Under the pieces are notes generated by a model. That model worked only from the letters and a program-made list of their open reading frames with translations. It was not told the DNA's origin and made no database searches. From Pseudomonas putida (GTDB lineage Bacteria; Pseudomonadota; Gammaproteobacteria; Pseudomonadales; Pseudomonadaceae), in contig NZ_CP011789.1 in assembly GCF_001636055.1 (NCBI RefSeq), positions 5,270,001-5,334,000 of the forward strand: a stretch of DNA of 64,000 nt, written 5' to 3'. Positions 46,236 to 55,598 of the stretch are shown piece by piece. The position numbers were made by a program, and so were the translations under genes. Positions within the stretch are counted from its first letter, which is position 1, and each line of letters starts with the position of its first letter.

Positions 46236-47182
46236 CGGCGAGCCTCTTGTTGTTGTTCTGTCAGTTGCACGGCAGCTTCAAGGCGCGACAGCTGTTCGCG
46301 GTCGTCGATGCCGAAGCCCACCTGAGTCACCGCCTGGGCGGCGATGGCAGTGGCGCGGCGCAAGGTCTGCCCGGTACTCTCGGCCTGCAGCAGGCCATGA
46401 ACCATGCCCGCCACCAGCGAGTCGCCCGCGCCCACGGTACTGGCGATGCTCACCTTGGGCGGCTGGGCATGCAGGGCCAGGTCAGCGGCGAACCAGTTGA
46501 CCCCGTGCTCGCCCTGGGACACCACCACGTGGGTGACGCCGCCGTCGAGCAGGCGCCGGGCGGCATCACGCTGCTCGGCAAAAGCCTGCACGGTGATGCC
46601 GAACAGCTCGCCGAGCTCATCGGTATTGGGCTTGACCAACCAGGGCGTACTTTGCAGACCGGCGCGTAAAGCCTCGCCGCTGGTGTCCAACGCCACCTTC
46701 AGGCCCTGGGCGACCAACTGGCCCAGCAACTGGCAGAACCACTGCGCGCTGACGCCACGTGGCAAGCTGCCCGCCACCACCACCACCTCATGCCCAGCCG
46801 CCCGTTGCGCCAGGTACTCGAGCAACTCGGCCTGGGCCGCGTCGTCGACCTGAGGGCCCAGGCCATTGACATCGGTGACCCGGCCATCGGCCTCGACCAG
46901 CTTGATGTTGGTGCGGGTTTCGCCTGGCACGCGAACGAACCCGTCGTCGAAGCCGCGACGAGCAATCAGCGCTTCGAAAGGTTGCAGGTTATCGCGCCCC
47001 AGAAAACCGCTGACCGTCACCTGATGCCCAAGGTCAGCCAGCACCTGGGCAACGTTCAGGCCCTTGCCGGCGGCGTGGCTGCACTGTTCATGAGTGCGAT
47101 TGACCTCGCCTGCGCGCAGCTGCTCGAGGGTGACCGTGAGGTCGATCGCAGGGTTGAGGGTCAGGGTGAGAATCTTGGCCAT
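46232..47182 (-). CDS. fruK: 1-phosphofructokinase FruK
   Basis: A 316-residue PfkB-family kinase that begins MAKILTLTLNPAIDLTVTLE. Family features are the N-terminal HAAGKGLNVAQVLADLG and the C-terminal catalytic signature ASTVGAGDSLVAGMVHG with the catalytic aspartate. It converts fructose-1-phosphate to fructose-1,6-bisphosphate. The ATG at 47180-47182 lies one base after the fruB stop; the longer frame upstream lies inside fruB and was rejected. Confidence 0.95.
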   Translation of the reverse strand: MAKILTLTLNPAIDLTVTLEQLRAGEVNRTHEQCSHAAGKGLNVAQVLADLGHQVTVSGFLGRDNLQPFEALIARRGFDDGFVRVPGETRTNIKLVEADGRVTDVNGLGPQVDDAAQAELLEYLAQRAAGHEVVVVAGSLPRGVSAQWFCQLLGQLVAQGLKVALDTSGEALRAGLQSTPWLVKPNTDELGELFGITVQAFAEQRDAARRLLDGGVTHVVVSQGEHGVNWFAADLALHAQPPKVSIASTVGAGDSLVAGMVHGLLQAESTGQTLRRATAIAAQAVTQVGFGIDDREQLSRLEAAVQLTEQQQEARR

Positions 47183-47183
47183 T

Positions 47184-50036
47184 TCAGTCACGCTCCACCA
47201 GCGCCCGTACCGCCTCGGCGCTGTCCTGTTGCAGGGCCTCGCGCGCCAGGGCGCGGGCCGTCGAGTAATCGGCCTGGCGCACCAGGGCCTTGACTTCGGC
47301 GACACTGCGCGCCGCGACGCTCAGTTCGTCCACCGCCAGCCCCAGCAGCACTGGCACAGCCTGCGGATCGGCCGCCAGCTCACCGCACACGCCCACCCAC
47401 TTGCCTTCGGCATGGGCGGCGCGCACGGTCATGTCGATCAGTTGCAGCACTGCCGGGTGCAGACCATCGGCCTGGGCCGACAGGCTCGGATGGCCACGGT
47501 CGATGGCCAGGGCGTACTGGGTCAGGTCGTTGGTACCGATGCTGAAGAAGTCCACCTCCCGGGCCAGTTGCGGGGCCAGCAGCGCAGCCGACGGCACCTC
47601 GACCATGATCCCCACCTGCAGGTCATTGACCGGGATCTCCTCACGCAGCCGCTCGACCATGGCCTTGGCCGCGCGCCACTCGTGCATCTGGCCGACCATC
47701 GGGAACATGATCCGCAGTGGCCGGTCGTCGGCCGCCCGCAGCAAGGCGCGCAACTGCTCCTCCATGACCTGCGGACGCTGCAGGGTCAGGCGCACGCCAC
47801 GTACGCCGAGGAAAGGGTTGTCTTCGTCGGCGATCGGCCAGTAGGGCAAGGGTTTGTCACCGCCCACATCGAGGGTGCGCACCACCAGCGGGCGCCCCTG
47901 CAGGCCATCGAGCACGCGGCGATACTCCGCTTCTTGGGTGGCGACATCCGGCAGTTGCGGATGGGCCATGAAGATCAGTTCGGTGCGCAACAGGCCGACA
48001 CCTTCGGCGCCAAGCTCCACCACCTTGTCGATGCCACTGCTGTCACCGATGTTGGCGAAGACTTCGACGGCATGGCCATCGCGGGTCACGGCCGGCTCAT
48101 GGCGATTCGCCCAGGCGGCCTGCAGACGCTGCTCACGCTGATCGCGTTCGGCCAACGCACGCTGCAGCTCATCGGCAGCTGGCGCAACGCTGACCTTGCC
48201 GCGCTGGCCGTCAAGCAACAGCGGCGTGCCCGCCTCCACCCGCAGGATCGCCGCCCCGACACCGACGACCGCCGGAATGCCCAGGGCACGGGCGACGATG
48301 GCACTGTGTGCGGTGGCCCCTCCTTGCGCGGTCACGATGCCAGCAACCCGCGCCGGGTCGAGACGCGCCACATCGGACGGCCCGACTTCAGCCATCACCA
48401 GCACATAGGGCTGTTGCGGCTCGGCCTGCTCGGCGACGCCACACAGCTGCGCCAGCACCCTTCGGCCAATGTCGCGCAGGTCGGCGGCACGTTCGGCGAG
48501 CAACGCATCGCGCAGCGCCTCCTGCTGGCTGGCGGCCGCCTCGATCACCGCCATCCACGCCGCTGCGGCACTTTCGCCCTGGGCCAGGCGCAGATCCACC
48601 TCATCGCCCAGTGCCGGGTCGGCGAGCATCTCCTGGTGTGTGATGAAGATCTCACCGATGGCCTTGTCGCTGCGCTGCACCAGTGTCTGCAGCTCGGCAT
48701 CGACCGCCGCCAGGGCAGCGCGCAGCCTGGCACGCTCCTGGGCGCAGGATTCGCCGCGCAGCGGATAATCGAACTGGCGCTCAATCCTTACATGGGCCGG
48801 CCCGCTGGCGATGCCTGGCGCTGCACCGACGCCCTGGACCTGGCTACCGGGCAGCGGCGCTTGCACGGTTTCGCGCACCACCTCGGCGACCGGCTGGGCA
48901 AGCGCTGGCAACGGTTCGACGTCCTCGCCCAGGCCCTGTTCGATGGCTTCCAGCAACACCGGCAGGGCATCACTGGCGATGGCCGGCTCGGCGATAAGCT
49001 CCAGTTCCTGCCCACGCCGGGCCCCTAGTGACAGCAGGCGGCTCAGGCTTTTCACCGACACGCCGGGATGGCCGCTGTCGGTCAGGCGGATGCGGATTTC
49101 ACCCTCGAAGCCCTTGGCCAGTTGCGCCAGCACCTTCGCCGGGCGGGCATGCAGGCCATGGGGGTTGGCCAGTATCACGCGCACGCTGGGCCAGTCGGGC
49201 GGCGCCTCGCCGCCCAGCACCTGCAACACATCGCGACTGCTGGTGGCCTGGTAGAGGGTCTGCCCACGCCCTTCGATCAGCACCTGACAAAGACGCTCGA
49301 GCAAGGCCTGATGCGCAGCACCAAGACTGGCCAGGCAGAACAGACCGTTCAAGGGCTGATCGCGATGCCGCAGGGGCTGCTGCGGGGTCACGAACGCCAG
49401 GCCCGGCTGCAGCACCTCGCGCTCGCTGTGCAACCACCACAGCCCCTCTCCCAGCGGAAGTGGCTCGGCCTGCTGCAACAGCGCTGCGAAACCACTGTCC
49501 ACACAGCCGCCACGCTGCAGCAGGCGCGCACCGCGCCAGGCCAGTTCAGCGAAGTCTTCGGCGGGCAGGTTCAGACCGATCAGTTGTGCATCCAGCGCCA
49601 GCTCGCGCGGCGCCCCCTGCAACAGCTTGAGCAGTGCGTCGGCGGAGCTGGCGCGGCGCAGCGCCTCGGCCAGGTCGGTTTCACCCAGGGCGCGCGTCAG
49701 CAGTTGCAACAGGCGCAGGTGTTCGTCAGAGCGTGCGGCGATGCCGATCGCCAGGTAGACGATATGCCCGTCGCCCCAGTCCACCCCTTCGGGAAACTGC
49801 AACAGGCGAACACCGGTGGCAAACACCAGGTCGCGGGTCTGCGGGGTACCGTGGGGGATGGCGATGCCTTGGCCGAGAAAGGTCGAGCCCTGCGCCTCGC
49901 GCGCCTCAAGGCCCTGTAGGTAACCCTCGGCGACCAGACCGTCGCTGACCAGCCGATCGGCCAGCAAGCGCAATGCCGCCGCTTTATCGCTGGCAACCTG
50001 GCCCATGGCTATCTGCTCTCTCGCGAGCTCGAGCAT
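47184..50036 (-). CDS. fruB: Fused PTS enzyme I-HPr-IIA(Fru) FruB
   Basis: A 950-residue multiphosphoryl transfer protein. The IIA domain comes first (phospho-histidine in GIAIPHGTPQ), then HPr (NPHGLHARPAKVLAQLA, near residue 290), then enzyme I with the phosphohistidine segment GGATAHSAIVARALGIPAVVG and a C-terminal PEP-binding barrel (GVGLLRTELIFM, MVEVPSAALLAPQL). It takes phosphate from PEP to FruA for fructose uptake. The ATG at 50034-50036 has AGGAG upstream, and a longer frame was rejected. First gene of the operon behind a Cra operator. Confidence 0.95.
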   Translation of the reverse strand: MLELAREQIAMGQVASDKAAALRLLADRLVSDGLVAEGYLQGLEAREAQGSTFLGQGIAIPHGTPQTRDLVFATGVRLLQFPEGVDWGDGHIVYLAIGIAARSDEHLRLLQLLTRALGETDLAEALRRASSADALLKLLQGAPRELALDAQLIGLNLPAEDFAELAWRGARLLQRGGCVDSGFAALLQQAEPLPLGEGLWWLHSEREVLQPGLAFVTPQQPLRHRDQPLNGLFCLASLGAAHQALLERLCQVLIEGRGQTLYQATSSRDVLQVLGGEAPPDWPSVRVILANPHGLHARPAKVLAQLAKGFEGEIRIRLTDSGHPGVSVKSLSRLLSLGARRGQELELIAEPAIASDALPVLLEAIEQGLGEDVEPLPALAQPVAEVVRETVQAPLPGSQVQGVGAAPGIASGPAHVRIERQFDYPLRGESCAQERARLRAALAAVDAELQTLVQRSDKAIGEIFITHQEMLADPALGDEVDLRLAQGESAAAAWMAVIEAAASQQEALRDALLAERAADLRDIGRRVLAQLCGVAEQAEPQQPYVLVMAEVGPSDVARLDPARVAGIVTAQGGATAHSAIVARALGIPAVVGVGAAILRVEAGTPLLLDGQRGKVSVAPAADELQRALAERDQREQRLQAAWANRHEPAVTRDGHAVEVFANIGDSSGIDKVVELGAEGVGLLRTELIFMAHPQLPDVATQEAEYRRVLDGLQGRPLVVRTLDVGGDKPLPYWPIADEDNPFLGVRGVRLTLQRPQVMEEQLRALLRAADDRPLRIMFPMVGQMHEWRAAKAMVERLREEIPVNDLQVGIMVEVPSAALLAPQLAREVDFFSIGTNDLTQYALAIDRGHPSLSAQADGLHPAVLQLIDMTVRAAHAEGKWVGVCGELAADPQAVPVLLGLAVDELSVAARSVAEVKALVRQADYSTARALAREALQQDSAEAVRALVERD

Positions 50037-50315
50037 GACCTTCTCCTTTTGCAGTACCCGTCGTTCGGGACTGAGGTTATTGTTGTGGGATTCAACGCGT
50101 TTTTTCACCCGCGGGCTCAGGGGCAGTTCCCGTTCAATCGGATGCTGAAACGTTTAATCTGACCAGGCGGCCACGTTACTCGATAATCTGCGTAGGAAAA
50201 AGCCCCAGTTTGTCGGAACAATTGCGACAATGGTCGCCTGCACTTGGACACAATTCTGAGTAAGACTACCCGATCAGGCGCCCCTGGCCGCCCCGGTAAT
50301 AACAAGGAAAATGCG
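50037..50315. promoter_or_regulatory. fruB-cra divergent promoter region
   Basis: This region between the divergent fruB and cra starts holds the Cra operator at 50146-50157 and a further inverted repeat TTGTCG...CGACAA (50210-50215 and 50225-50230). The upstream half should carry the fruB promoter and the other half the cra promoter. I could not fix -35/-10 boxes for either. Confidence 0.5.
50146..50157 (-). promoter_or_regulatory. Cra (FruR) operator
   Basis: On the minus strand the bases read TTAAACGTTTCA, identical to the Cra site reported for the P. putida fruB promoter. It lies about 110 bp upstream of fruB. Cra bound here should repress fruBKA until fructose-1-phosphate releases it. 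Confidence 0.88.
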
Positions 50316-51308
50316 GTGAAACTCAGCGATATCGCACGTCTGGCCGGTGTTTCCGTGACCACTGCCAGCTACGTCATCAATGGCAAGGCCGAACAGCAGC
50401 GCATCAGCAGCGCCACCGTCGAGCGGGTGCGCGCGGTGGTCGAGGCCCACGACTTCACGCCCAACCCCCAGGCGGCCGGCCTGCGCAGCCGGCACACACG
50501 CACCCTCGGCTTCATCCTCCCGGACCTGGAAAACCCCAGCTACGCACGCATCGCCAAGCAGCTCGAACAAGGCGCGCGAGCCCGTGGCTACCAGTTGCTG
50601 ATCGCCAGCAGCGATGACCAGCCCGAAAGCGAACGCCAGCTGCAGCAGTTGTTCCGCGCTCGCCGCTGCGATGCGTTGTTCGTCGCCAGTTGCCTGCCGC
50701 CGGAAGATGACAGCTATCGCGAAATGCAGAGCAAGGGCCTGCCAGTGATTGCCATTGACCGTCGCCTCGACCCCGCGCACTTCTGCTCGGTGATCAGCGA
50801 CGACCGCGAGGCCAGCCGCCAACTCACCGAAAGCCTGCTGGGCAGCAAGCCTCGCAGCATCGCCCTGATCGGTGCGCGTCCGGAGCTGTCGGTCAGCCAG
50901 GCACGCGCCGGAGGATTCGACGAGGCCCTGCAGCGTTTTGATGGCGAAGTTCGCCGTTACGAAGGCGACGCCTTCAGCCGCGCCTGTGGCCAGCGCCTGA
51001 TGGAAACGCTGATCGACGAGCTCGGCGACCTGCCCGATGCCCTGGTGACGACCTCCTATGTGTTGCTGCAAGGCGTCTTCGATGCCCTGCAAGCCCGTGC
51101 CAGCGAGCCACGCGAGCTGCAACTGGGCACCTTCGGCGACAACCAGTTGCTCGATTTCCTGCCGCTGCCAGTCAACGCCATGGCCCAACAGCACGGCCAG
51201 ATCGCCGCCACCGCGCTGGAACTGGCCCTGGCCGCCATTGAGCAGAAGACCTACGCCCCCGGCGTACACGCCGTGGCGCGAACCTTCAAGCAGCGCATCT
51301 CGGCCTGA
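50316..51308 (+). CDS. cra: Catabolite repressor-activator Cra (FruR), LacI family
   Basis: A 330-residue LacI-family regulator. The N-terminal helix-turn-helix VKLSDIARLAGVSVTTASYVINGKAEQQRIS matches FruR/Cra (given here in the short core KLSDIARLAGVSVTTASYV). A periplasmic-binding-protein-like effector domain follows and should bind fructose-1-phosphate. The start is a GTG at 50316, eight bases after AAGGA and aligned with the E. coli Cra start; the ATG at 50244 would add 24 unrelated residues. Divergent from fruBKA, whose operator lies in between. Two bases separate it from tatD. Confidence 0.93.
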   Translation: MKLSDIARLAGVSVTTASYVINGKAEQQRISSATVERVRAVVEAHDFTPNPQAAGLRSRHTRTLGFILPDLENPSYARIAKQLEQGARARGYQLLIASSDDQPESERQLQQLFRARRCDALFVASCLPPEDDSYREMQSKGLPVIAIDRRLDPAHFCSVISDDREASRQLTESLLGSKPRSIALIGARPELSVSQARAGGFDEALQRFDGEVRRYEGDAFSRACGQRLMETLIDELGDLPDALVTTSYVLLQGVFDALQARASEPRELQLGTFGDNQLLDFLPLPVNAMAQQHGQIAATALELALAAIEQKTYAPGVHAVARTFKQRISA

Positions 51309-51310
51309 AC

Positions 51311-52087
51311 ATGCGCCTGATCGACACCCACACCCATCTGGATTTCCCCGACTTCGACGCCGACCGCGAGCGCCTCCTGGGCAACGCCGCGGCGCTGGGG
51401 GTCGAGCGCATGGTGGTACTGGGGGTGGATCAGGGCAACTGGCAGCGAGTCTGGGACCTGGCCTGCAGCGACACACGCCTGCCGGCCGCCCTCGGCCTGC
51501 ACCCGGTGTACCTCGAGCAGCATCAGCCCGAACACCTGGCGCAACTGCGCGGGTGGCTCGAACGCCTGCGGGGCGACCCGCGCCTGTGCGCGGTCGGCGA
51601 GTTCGGCCTGGACTATTACCTGCCCGAGCTCGACAAGGCACGCCAGCAGGCCTTGTTCGAAGCGCAATTGCAGATGGCCTGCGACTTCGAATTGCCTGCG
51701 CTGCTGCACGTACGCCGCAGCCATGCCCAGGTGATCGCCACGCTCAAGCGCTACAAGCCCGTACGCGCAGGCATCATCCACGCCTTCGCCGGCAGCTACG
51801 AAGAAGCACGCGAATACATCAAGCTCGGATTCAAATTGGGCCTGGGTGGCGCCGCCACCTGGCCGCAAGCCTTGCGCCTGCGCAAGACCTTGCCGCGCTT
51901 GCCACTGGAGAGCGTGGTACTGGAAACCGACGCGCCAGACATGCCGCCGGTGATGCACCCCAATGCGCGCAACAGCCCCGAACATCTGCCCGATATCGCC
52001 CGAGCGCTGGCCGAGGTCATGGGCGTGGAGTACGTTTCGCTGGCCGCGGCCAGTACGCGCAACGCTTGTGAGCTGTTCGGCTGGTAG
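51311..52087 (+). CDS. TatD family metal-dependent hydrolase
   Basis: A 258-residue TIM-barrel hydrolase with all TatD metal ligands: DTHTHLDFPDF at the N-terminus, VGEFGLDYY near residue 97, a His in LPALLHVRRSH, IIHAFAGSYEEA and VLETDAPDMPP. TatD proteins are DNases or exonucleases with a role in DNA repair and degradation. It follows cra by 2 bp, so the two are co-transcribed. Full length for the family. Which TatD paralogue (TatD, YcfH or YjjV type) is not certain; the short form and neighbours favour YjjV. Confidence 0.9.
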   Translation: MRLIDTHTHLDFPDFDADRERLLGNAAALGVERMVVLGVDQGNWQRVWDLACSDTRLPAALGLHPVYLEQHQPEHLAQLRGWLERLRGDPRLCAVGEFGLDYYLPELDKARQQALFEAQLQMACDFELPALLHVRRSHAQVIATLKRYKPVRAGIIHAFAGSYEEAREYIKLGFKLGLGGAATWPQALRLRKTLPRLPLESVVLETDAPDMPPVMHPNARNSPEHLPDIARALAEVMGVEYVSLAAASTRNACELFGW

Positions 52088-52099
52088 CTTGGCAGGCGG

Positions 52100-52555
52100 T
52101 CACTCTTCGAACAGGGTGCAGGCCATCACCAGGGCGTCTTCACGTCCGCCAGCGGCCGGGTAGTAATCCCGACGCCGACCGATTTCGTTGAATCCGTAGC
52201 GTTCGTACAAACGATAGGCCGACTGGTTGCTGGCACGTACTTCCAGGAAACATTCGCGCCCATTGAGCTGCCAGGCTCGCGCCATCAGGTGTTCGAGCAG
52301 CCGCAAACCCAGGCCGCGCCCCTGGTTTTCTGGCTTGACCGTGATGTTGAGCAGGTGCGCTTCGTCGATGATCACGTTGATCACGCCATGCCCGACCTGT
52401 TGCTGGCCGTCGAACATCAGCCACACTTCGTAGGACTTGAGCGCATCCTGGAAGATCCCGCGGGTCCAGGGGTGGCTGAAGGCGGCATATTCGATCTTCA
52501 GCACGCTATCCAGATCCGCCTCGGTCATCGGGCGGAAACTGATCGAGTCACTCAT
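52100..52555 (-). CDS. rimI: Ribosomal protein S18 alanine N-acetyltransferase RimI
   Basis: A 151-residue GNAT acetyltransferase. The acetyl-CoA loop is NITVKPENQGRGLGLRLLEHL (given here as the core QGRGLG), and FLEVRASNQSAYRLYERYGF is typical of RimI. It acetylates the N-terminal alanine of ribosomal protein S18. Its ATG overlaps the stop of the holD-like gene by four bases, the same holD-rimI order as in enterobacteria. Confidence 0.93.
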   Translation of the reverse strand: MSDSISFRPMTEADLDSVLKIEYAAFSHPWTRGIFQDALKSYEVWLMFDGQQQVGHGVINVIIDEAHLLNITVKPENQGRGLGLRLLEHLMARAWQLNGRECFLEVRASNQSAYRLYERYGFNEIGRRRDYYPAAGGREDALVMACTLFEE

Positions 52556-53346
52556 TCAACGCTCTTCCAGCGCGCCATCAGCTGGCGCATCGCTTTCCAG
52601 ACGTCCGCCTTGCGTTGCGGCTCGTCCATCAACAGTTCAAGACCCGGCAACGCCCAGACGTCGCCCAGGCCATCGATCTTCAGTGCTTGGTAGTAGGCCT
52701 GGGCATCGGCGTCGCCGGCAAAACGCACCGCTGGCAGGCCGATCAGCCACAAGCAGGTGCAGGGGACCTCTTCGAGGCGGGCCTGGATGAAACCCTGGAC
52801 GAAATCACGCGCAGCCTCCGGCCCCTGCTCCATGTTGCCGCGCACGAACAGCGGCCAGCGCACCGGCTCGCCGATGATCTGCGGCGCGTCCGGCAGGCCG
52901 GCGGCGCGCAGCATGTCCTTGAGCAACAGGTAAGAAGGGTCGCGGCTCTGGAACGGCTGGCCGGTGGCGAGTTCCACCAGCAACAGGCACGTGCCGGCAC
53001 GCAGCAGCTGCAGGGCGAAACGCGGCGGCGGCACAGGCGCCGGACGTGCGGCCTTGGGGGCTTCCTCTTCGCGCTCGACCGGCTTGGCAACGGGCTTGGG
53101 CGTGCTGCCGGGGCGTGGGATCTCGATTTTCGGGCGTTCGCCGGAGCGGGCATGGGTCGGCGCGGCTTCGCCTTGCGCAGGCGCCTGGCGCACCGGCTGC
53201 GCCTCGACATCCAGATCCTCGACCGGCGCCAGCGGCAACAGCAGCTCGGGGCGCGAAGGCGCGGCGAACGGCAGTTCGGCACGCGGCAGCCAGTGCACCA
53301 CTTGCATGGCGGAAAGGTAGGCGCGGCGGCGGGGTTCGGTCAGCAA
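52552..53346 (-). CDS. holD: Cryptic DNA polymerase III psi subunit (HolD-like)
   Basis: A 264-residue protein whose N-terminus LTEPRRRAYLSAMQVVHWLP has the spacing of the psi subunit start (Arg-rich, then a Trp in a short strand). A Pro- and Ala-rich linker follows (about residues 40-95), then a conserved C-terminal domain. Pseudomonads have a diverged psi at this spot, found by function rather than similarity, and encoded before rimI. The psi subunit joins the clamp loader to chi and SSB. The start is a TTG at 53346 or the ATG at 53307; the TTG keeps the psi-like N-terminus. TonB-like annotations of such genes come only from the Pro-rich linker. Confidence 0.65.
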   Translation of the reverse strand: MLTEPRRRAYLSAMQVVHWLPRAELPFAAPSRPELLLPLAPVEDLDVEAQPVRQAPAQGEAAPTHARSGERPKIEIPRPGSTPKPVAKPVEREEEAPKAARPAPVPPPRFALQLLRAGTCLLLVELATGQPFQSRDPSYLLLKDMLRAAGLPDAPQIIGEPVRWPLFVRGNMEQGPEAARDFVQGFIQARLEEVPCTCLWLIGLPAVRFAGDADAQAYYQALKIDGLGDVWALPGLELLMDEPQRKADVWKAMRQLMARWKSVE

Positions 53347-53446
53347 GGCTCGGGTATCCGGGGGCTTGGTTCAGTCGGGCATTCTAACGCTGTTGGCGGC
53401 GGCGTGCCGCAACAGGCTGGCGGAAATTTATCGCCTGTGCCGACCC

Positions 53447-53474
53447 TATCGCGGGGCAAGCCCGCTCCCACAGG
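53447..53474. repeat. REP element
   Basis: TATCGCGGGGCAAGCCCGCT continues into CCCACAGG, the standard P. putida REP form with the palindrome GCGGG-GCAA-GCCCGC. Located between the divergent holD and mksF genes. Confidence 0.8.
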
Positions 53475-53614
53475 TACAGCGCCAGCCCCACCGACGGTGA
53501 TAAGCCCGCGAAGAGGCTGGCACAGATCAACGCAAATCCCGGACCAAGGGGTGAAATCCTCCCCCCCGTATGCAGTACAATCGCCCCTTTTATTTGGCAA
53601 GAGTCGACCCGCCA

Positions 53615-54901
53615 ATGATCGAACCCAAGCGCGTCCTGCGCGCCCTAGCCGAACACTGGGCCCTGATCGAGCCGCTGTGCGAGCGCTTCGACCAGGGCAC
53701 CCTGAGCCTGGTCGAGCTGCGTCAGCAACTGGCCCGCCAGCAGGTAGAGAGCACGCCGCAGGACATCACCCAGCTGCTCGACGTGTGGATTCGCCTGGAT
53801 ATCCTGGTCCCGGTGGCCAAGAGCCCGAACCGCTTCGAGCTCAACGCGCAGATCCACGACTTCCTCGCCTACCTGCGTCGCGAGCACCGCCTGGGCCTGT
53901 GCCTGGAGATCGAAGCCTACCTGCGCCACCTCGAGCGCCTGGCCGGGCACATCCAGGACGCCTTCGACAACCGCGACAGCGACGACCTGGCGCGCCAACT
54001 GCGCCTGCTCGACATGCGCGTGCGCGATGTGTTGAAGAAGCTCGACAACGACGAACAGGCGCTGGTCGCGGTGGCCGAACGGGCCAAGACCAGCAACCGC
54101 CAGATCCCGCTGCGCCAGCGTTACGCCGAAGTGCTGGCGACCTGGGACGAATACGTCGAGCCGATGATCCAGCTGGTCAACGCCGATGGTGCCTTCGAGC
54201 AGGGCGTACGCAAGGTCGAGACCGTGCTGCTGCGCCTGTTGGGCGAGCAGGCGCGCCTCGGCCACTTGGTCGATGACGACATGCTGCTGCGCACCCACGC
54301 GCGCATCCTCGAGATGCAGACCAGCGCCCAGCTCACCCTGCGCCACGCCCGCGAGCTGCTGCTGCCGCTGCGCGAGGAAGCGCGCCGGCATAACGCCGTC
54401 ACCCGCGGCGCGGCACTGGCGCTGTCGGTGATCCGCAAGAAAGGCATCGATGCCGTACCGCAAGCGGCCATGCCGATGTTCACCCGTCCGCAAAGCACCT
54501 TCCTCGGCAGCGCCAGCCAGGTCGAGGCCTATGTCTATGCCCTGGCCCGCTTCGAGCCCAAGCCTGCGCGCTTCCCCAAGGCGCACAAGACCCACAAGGG
54601 CCCGCTGCCACGTGCGCCGCGTACGGTCAAGGAAATGCTCGAGCGCTGCGAAGACGCCCTCCCGCTGCCCGACCTGATGGTCTGGCTGCTGGAGCAGGAA
54701 CCCGAAGGCGCCACCGACGAGTTGCTGTACTGGTTCTCGCGCCTCTCGCGCGAGAAGCGCTTCAGCCGCGAGCGCCTGCAACGCCAGGACTACACCACCC
54801 GCGAACACCTGGTCAGCCTGCGTTCCTTCGCCCTGACATCCAGCCGCGAACAACAACCGGCAGCCACCGAATCCACCGCGAGCCCAGCCAATGCATCTTG
54901 A
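53615..54901 (+). CDS. mksF: Condensin subunit MksF (kleisin)
   Basis: A 428-residue protein that begins MIEPKRVLRALAEHWALIEPL, with a winged-helix start, a long helical middle and a charged C-terminus. It is the kleisin of the MukBEF-like (Mks) condensin of pseudomonads, identified by its place before mksE and mksB and by length. The kleisin closes the SMC ring. The ATG at 53615 was chosen. A -10-like TACAAT lies at 53576-53581 and would give a leader of about 27 bases. It overlaps mksE by 11 bp. Confidence 0.88.
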   Translation: MIEPKRVLRALAEHWALIEPLCERFDQGTLSLVELRQQLARQQVESTPQDITQLLDVWIRLDILVPVAKSPNRFELNAQIHDFLAYLRREHRLGLCLEIEAYLRHLERLAGHIQDAFDNRDSDDLARQLRLLDMRVRDVLKKLDNDEQALVAVAERAKTSNRQIPLRQRYAEVLATWDEYVEPMIQLVNADGAFEQGVRKVETVLLRLLGEQARLGHLVDDDMLLRTHARILEMQTSAQLTLRHARELLLPLREEARRHNAVTRGAALALSVIRKKGIDAVPQAAMPMFTRPQSTFLGSASQVEAYVYALARFEPKPARFPKAHKTHKGPLPRAPRTVKEMLERCEDALPLPDLMVWLLEQEPEGATDELLYWFSRLSREKRFSRERLQRQDYTTREHLVSLRSFALTSSREQQPAATESTASPANAS

Positions 54902-55598
54902 TCTTTCCGAACTGTCCCAGCTCGCGCCGATCTTCCGCGAGCTGTTCAAGGGCTTCCACGTCAGCCGCCGCGACCCGGAACTGTACGCCCAACTGTCGAA
55001 CTTCCAGGACCAGTACCGCACCCTGTTCAAGGCGCTCGGTTTCGAGTTGGTCTGCGACACCCGTGGCTTCTACTACTTCGTCCCCGAACAGGCCGCCGCG
55101 CAGGTCAACAAGACCGCCCAGCGCCTGTCGCTGTTCACCTTCATCCTGGTCGAGCACCTGGCCGACCAGGGCCGCGATCCGATGGCCGTGCTCGACGGCG
55201 GCAGCATCGGCCGCGACGAGTTGCCCTCGCTGCTGGAGAAATACCGCGACCTGTTCCTGCAAGCCGAAGTGCAGACGGTCGAGGAGCTCGAAGAGAAGAT
55301 CCTGCGCCGCATGACCCAGCTGGGCTTCGCCCACGAAGAAGGCGGCATCTACCGCTTCCTGCCGCCGATGCACCGCTTCCTCGATGTGTGCCTGTCGGTC
55401 CAGCAGGACCGCGACCTGGCCGCCACCCTGCACAGCGACCTGCCGCTGCCGGTCCCGGTGCTGGTCGAGGAAGAAACCCCGGAACAACTCAACCGCACCG
55501 ACGATCCGCTCGACCTCACCCCCTTCGAGGGCGAAGAGAGCGAAGAGGACGCCCTGGCCCGGGCCATCCGCGAAGAGCAACAGGAGATTGACGCATGA
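54891..55598 (+). CDS. mksE: Condensin subunit MksE
   Basis: A 235-residue protein, MHLDLSELSQLAPIFRELFKG at the N-terminus, with winged-helix (KITE-type) character in the first 180 residues and a strongly acidic C-terminal tail (EGEESEEDALARAIREEQQE). MksE binds the kleisin MksF and regulates the condensin ring. It overlaps mksF by 11 bp and mksB by 4 bp, so the three are tightly coupled. Length and position agree with MksE of other pseudomonads. Confidence 0.88.
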   Translation: MHLDLSELSQLAPIFRELFKGFHVSRRDPELYAQLSNFQDQYRTLFKALGFELVCDTRGFYYFVPEQAAAQVNKTAQRLSLFTFILVEHLADQGRDPMAVLDGGSIGRDELPSLLEKYRDLFLQAEVQTVEELEEKILRRMTQLGFAHEEGGIYRFLPPMHRFLDVCLSVQQDRDLAATLHSDLPLPVPVLVEEETPEQLNRTDDPLDLTPFEGEESEEDALARAIREEQQEIDA

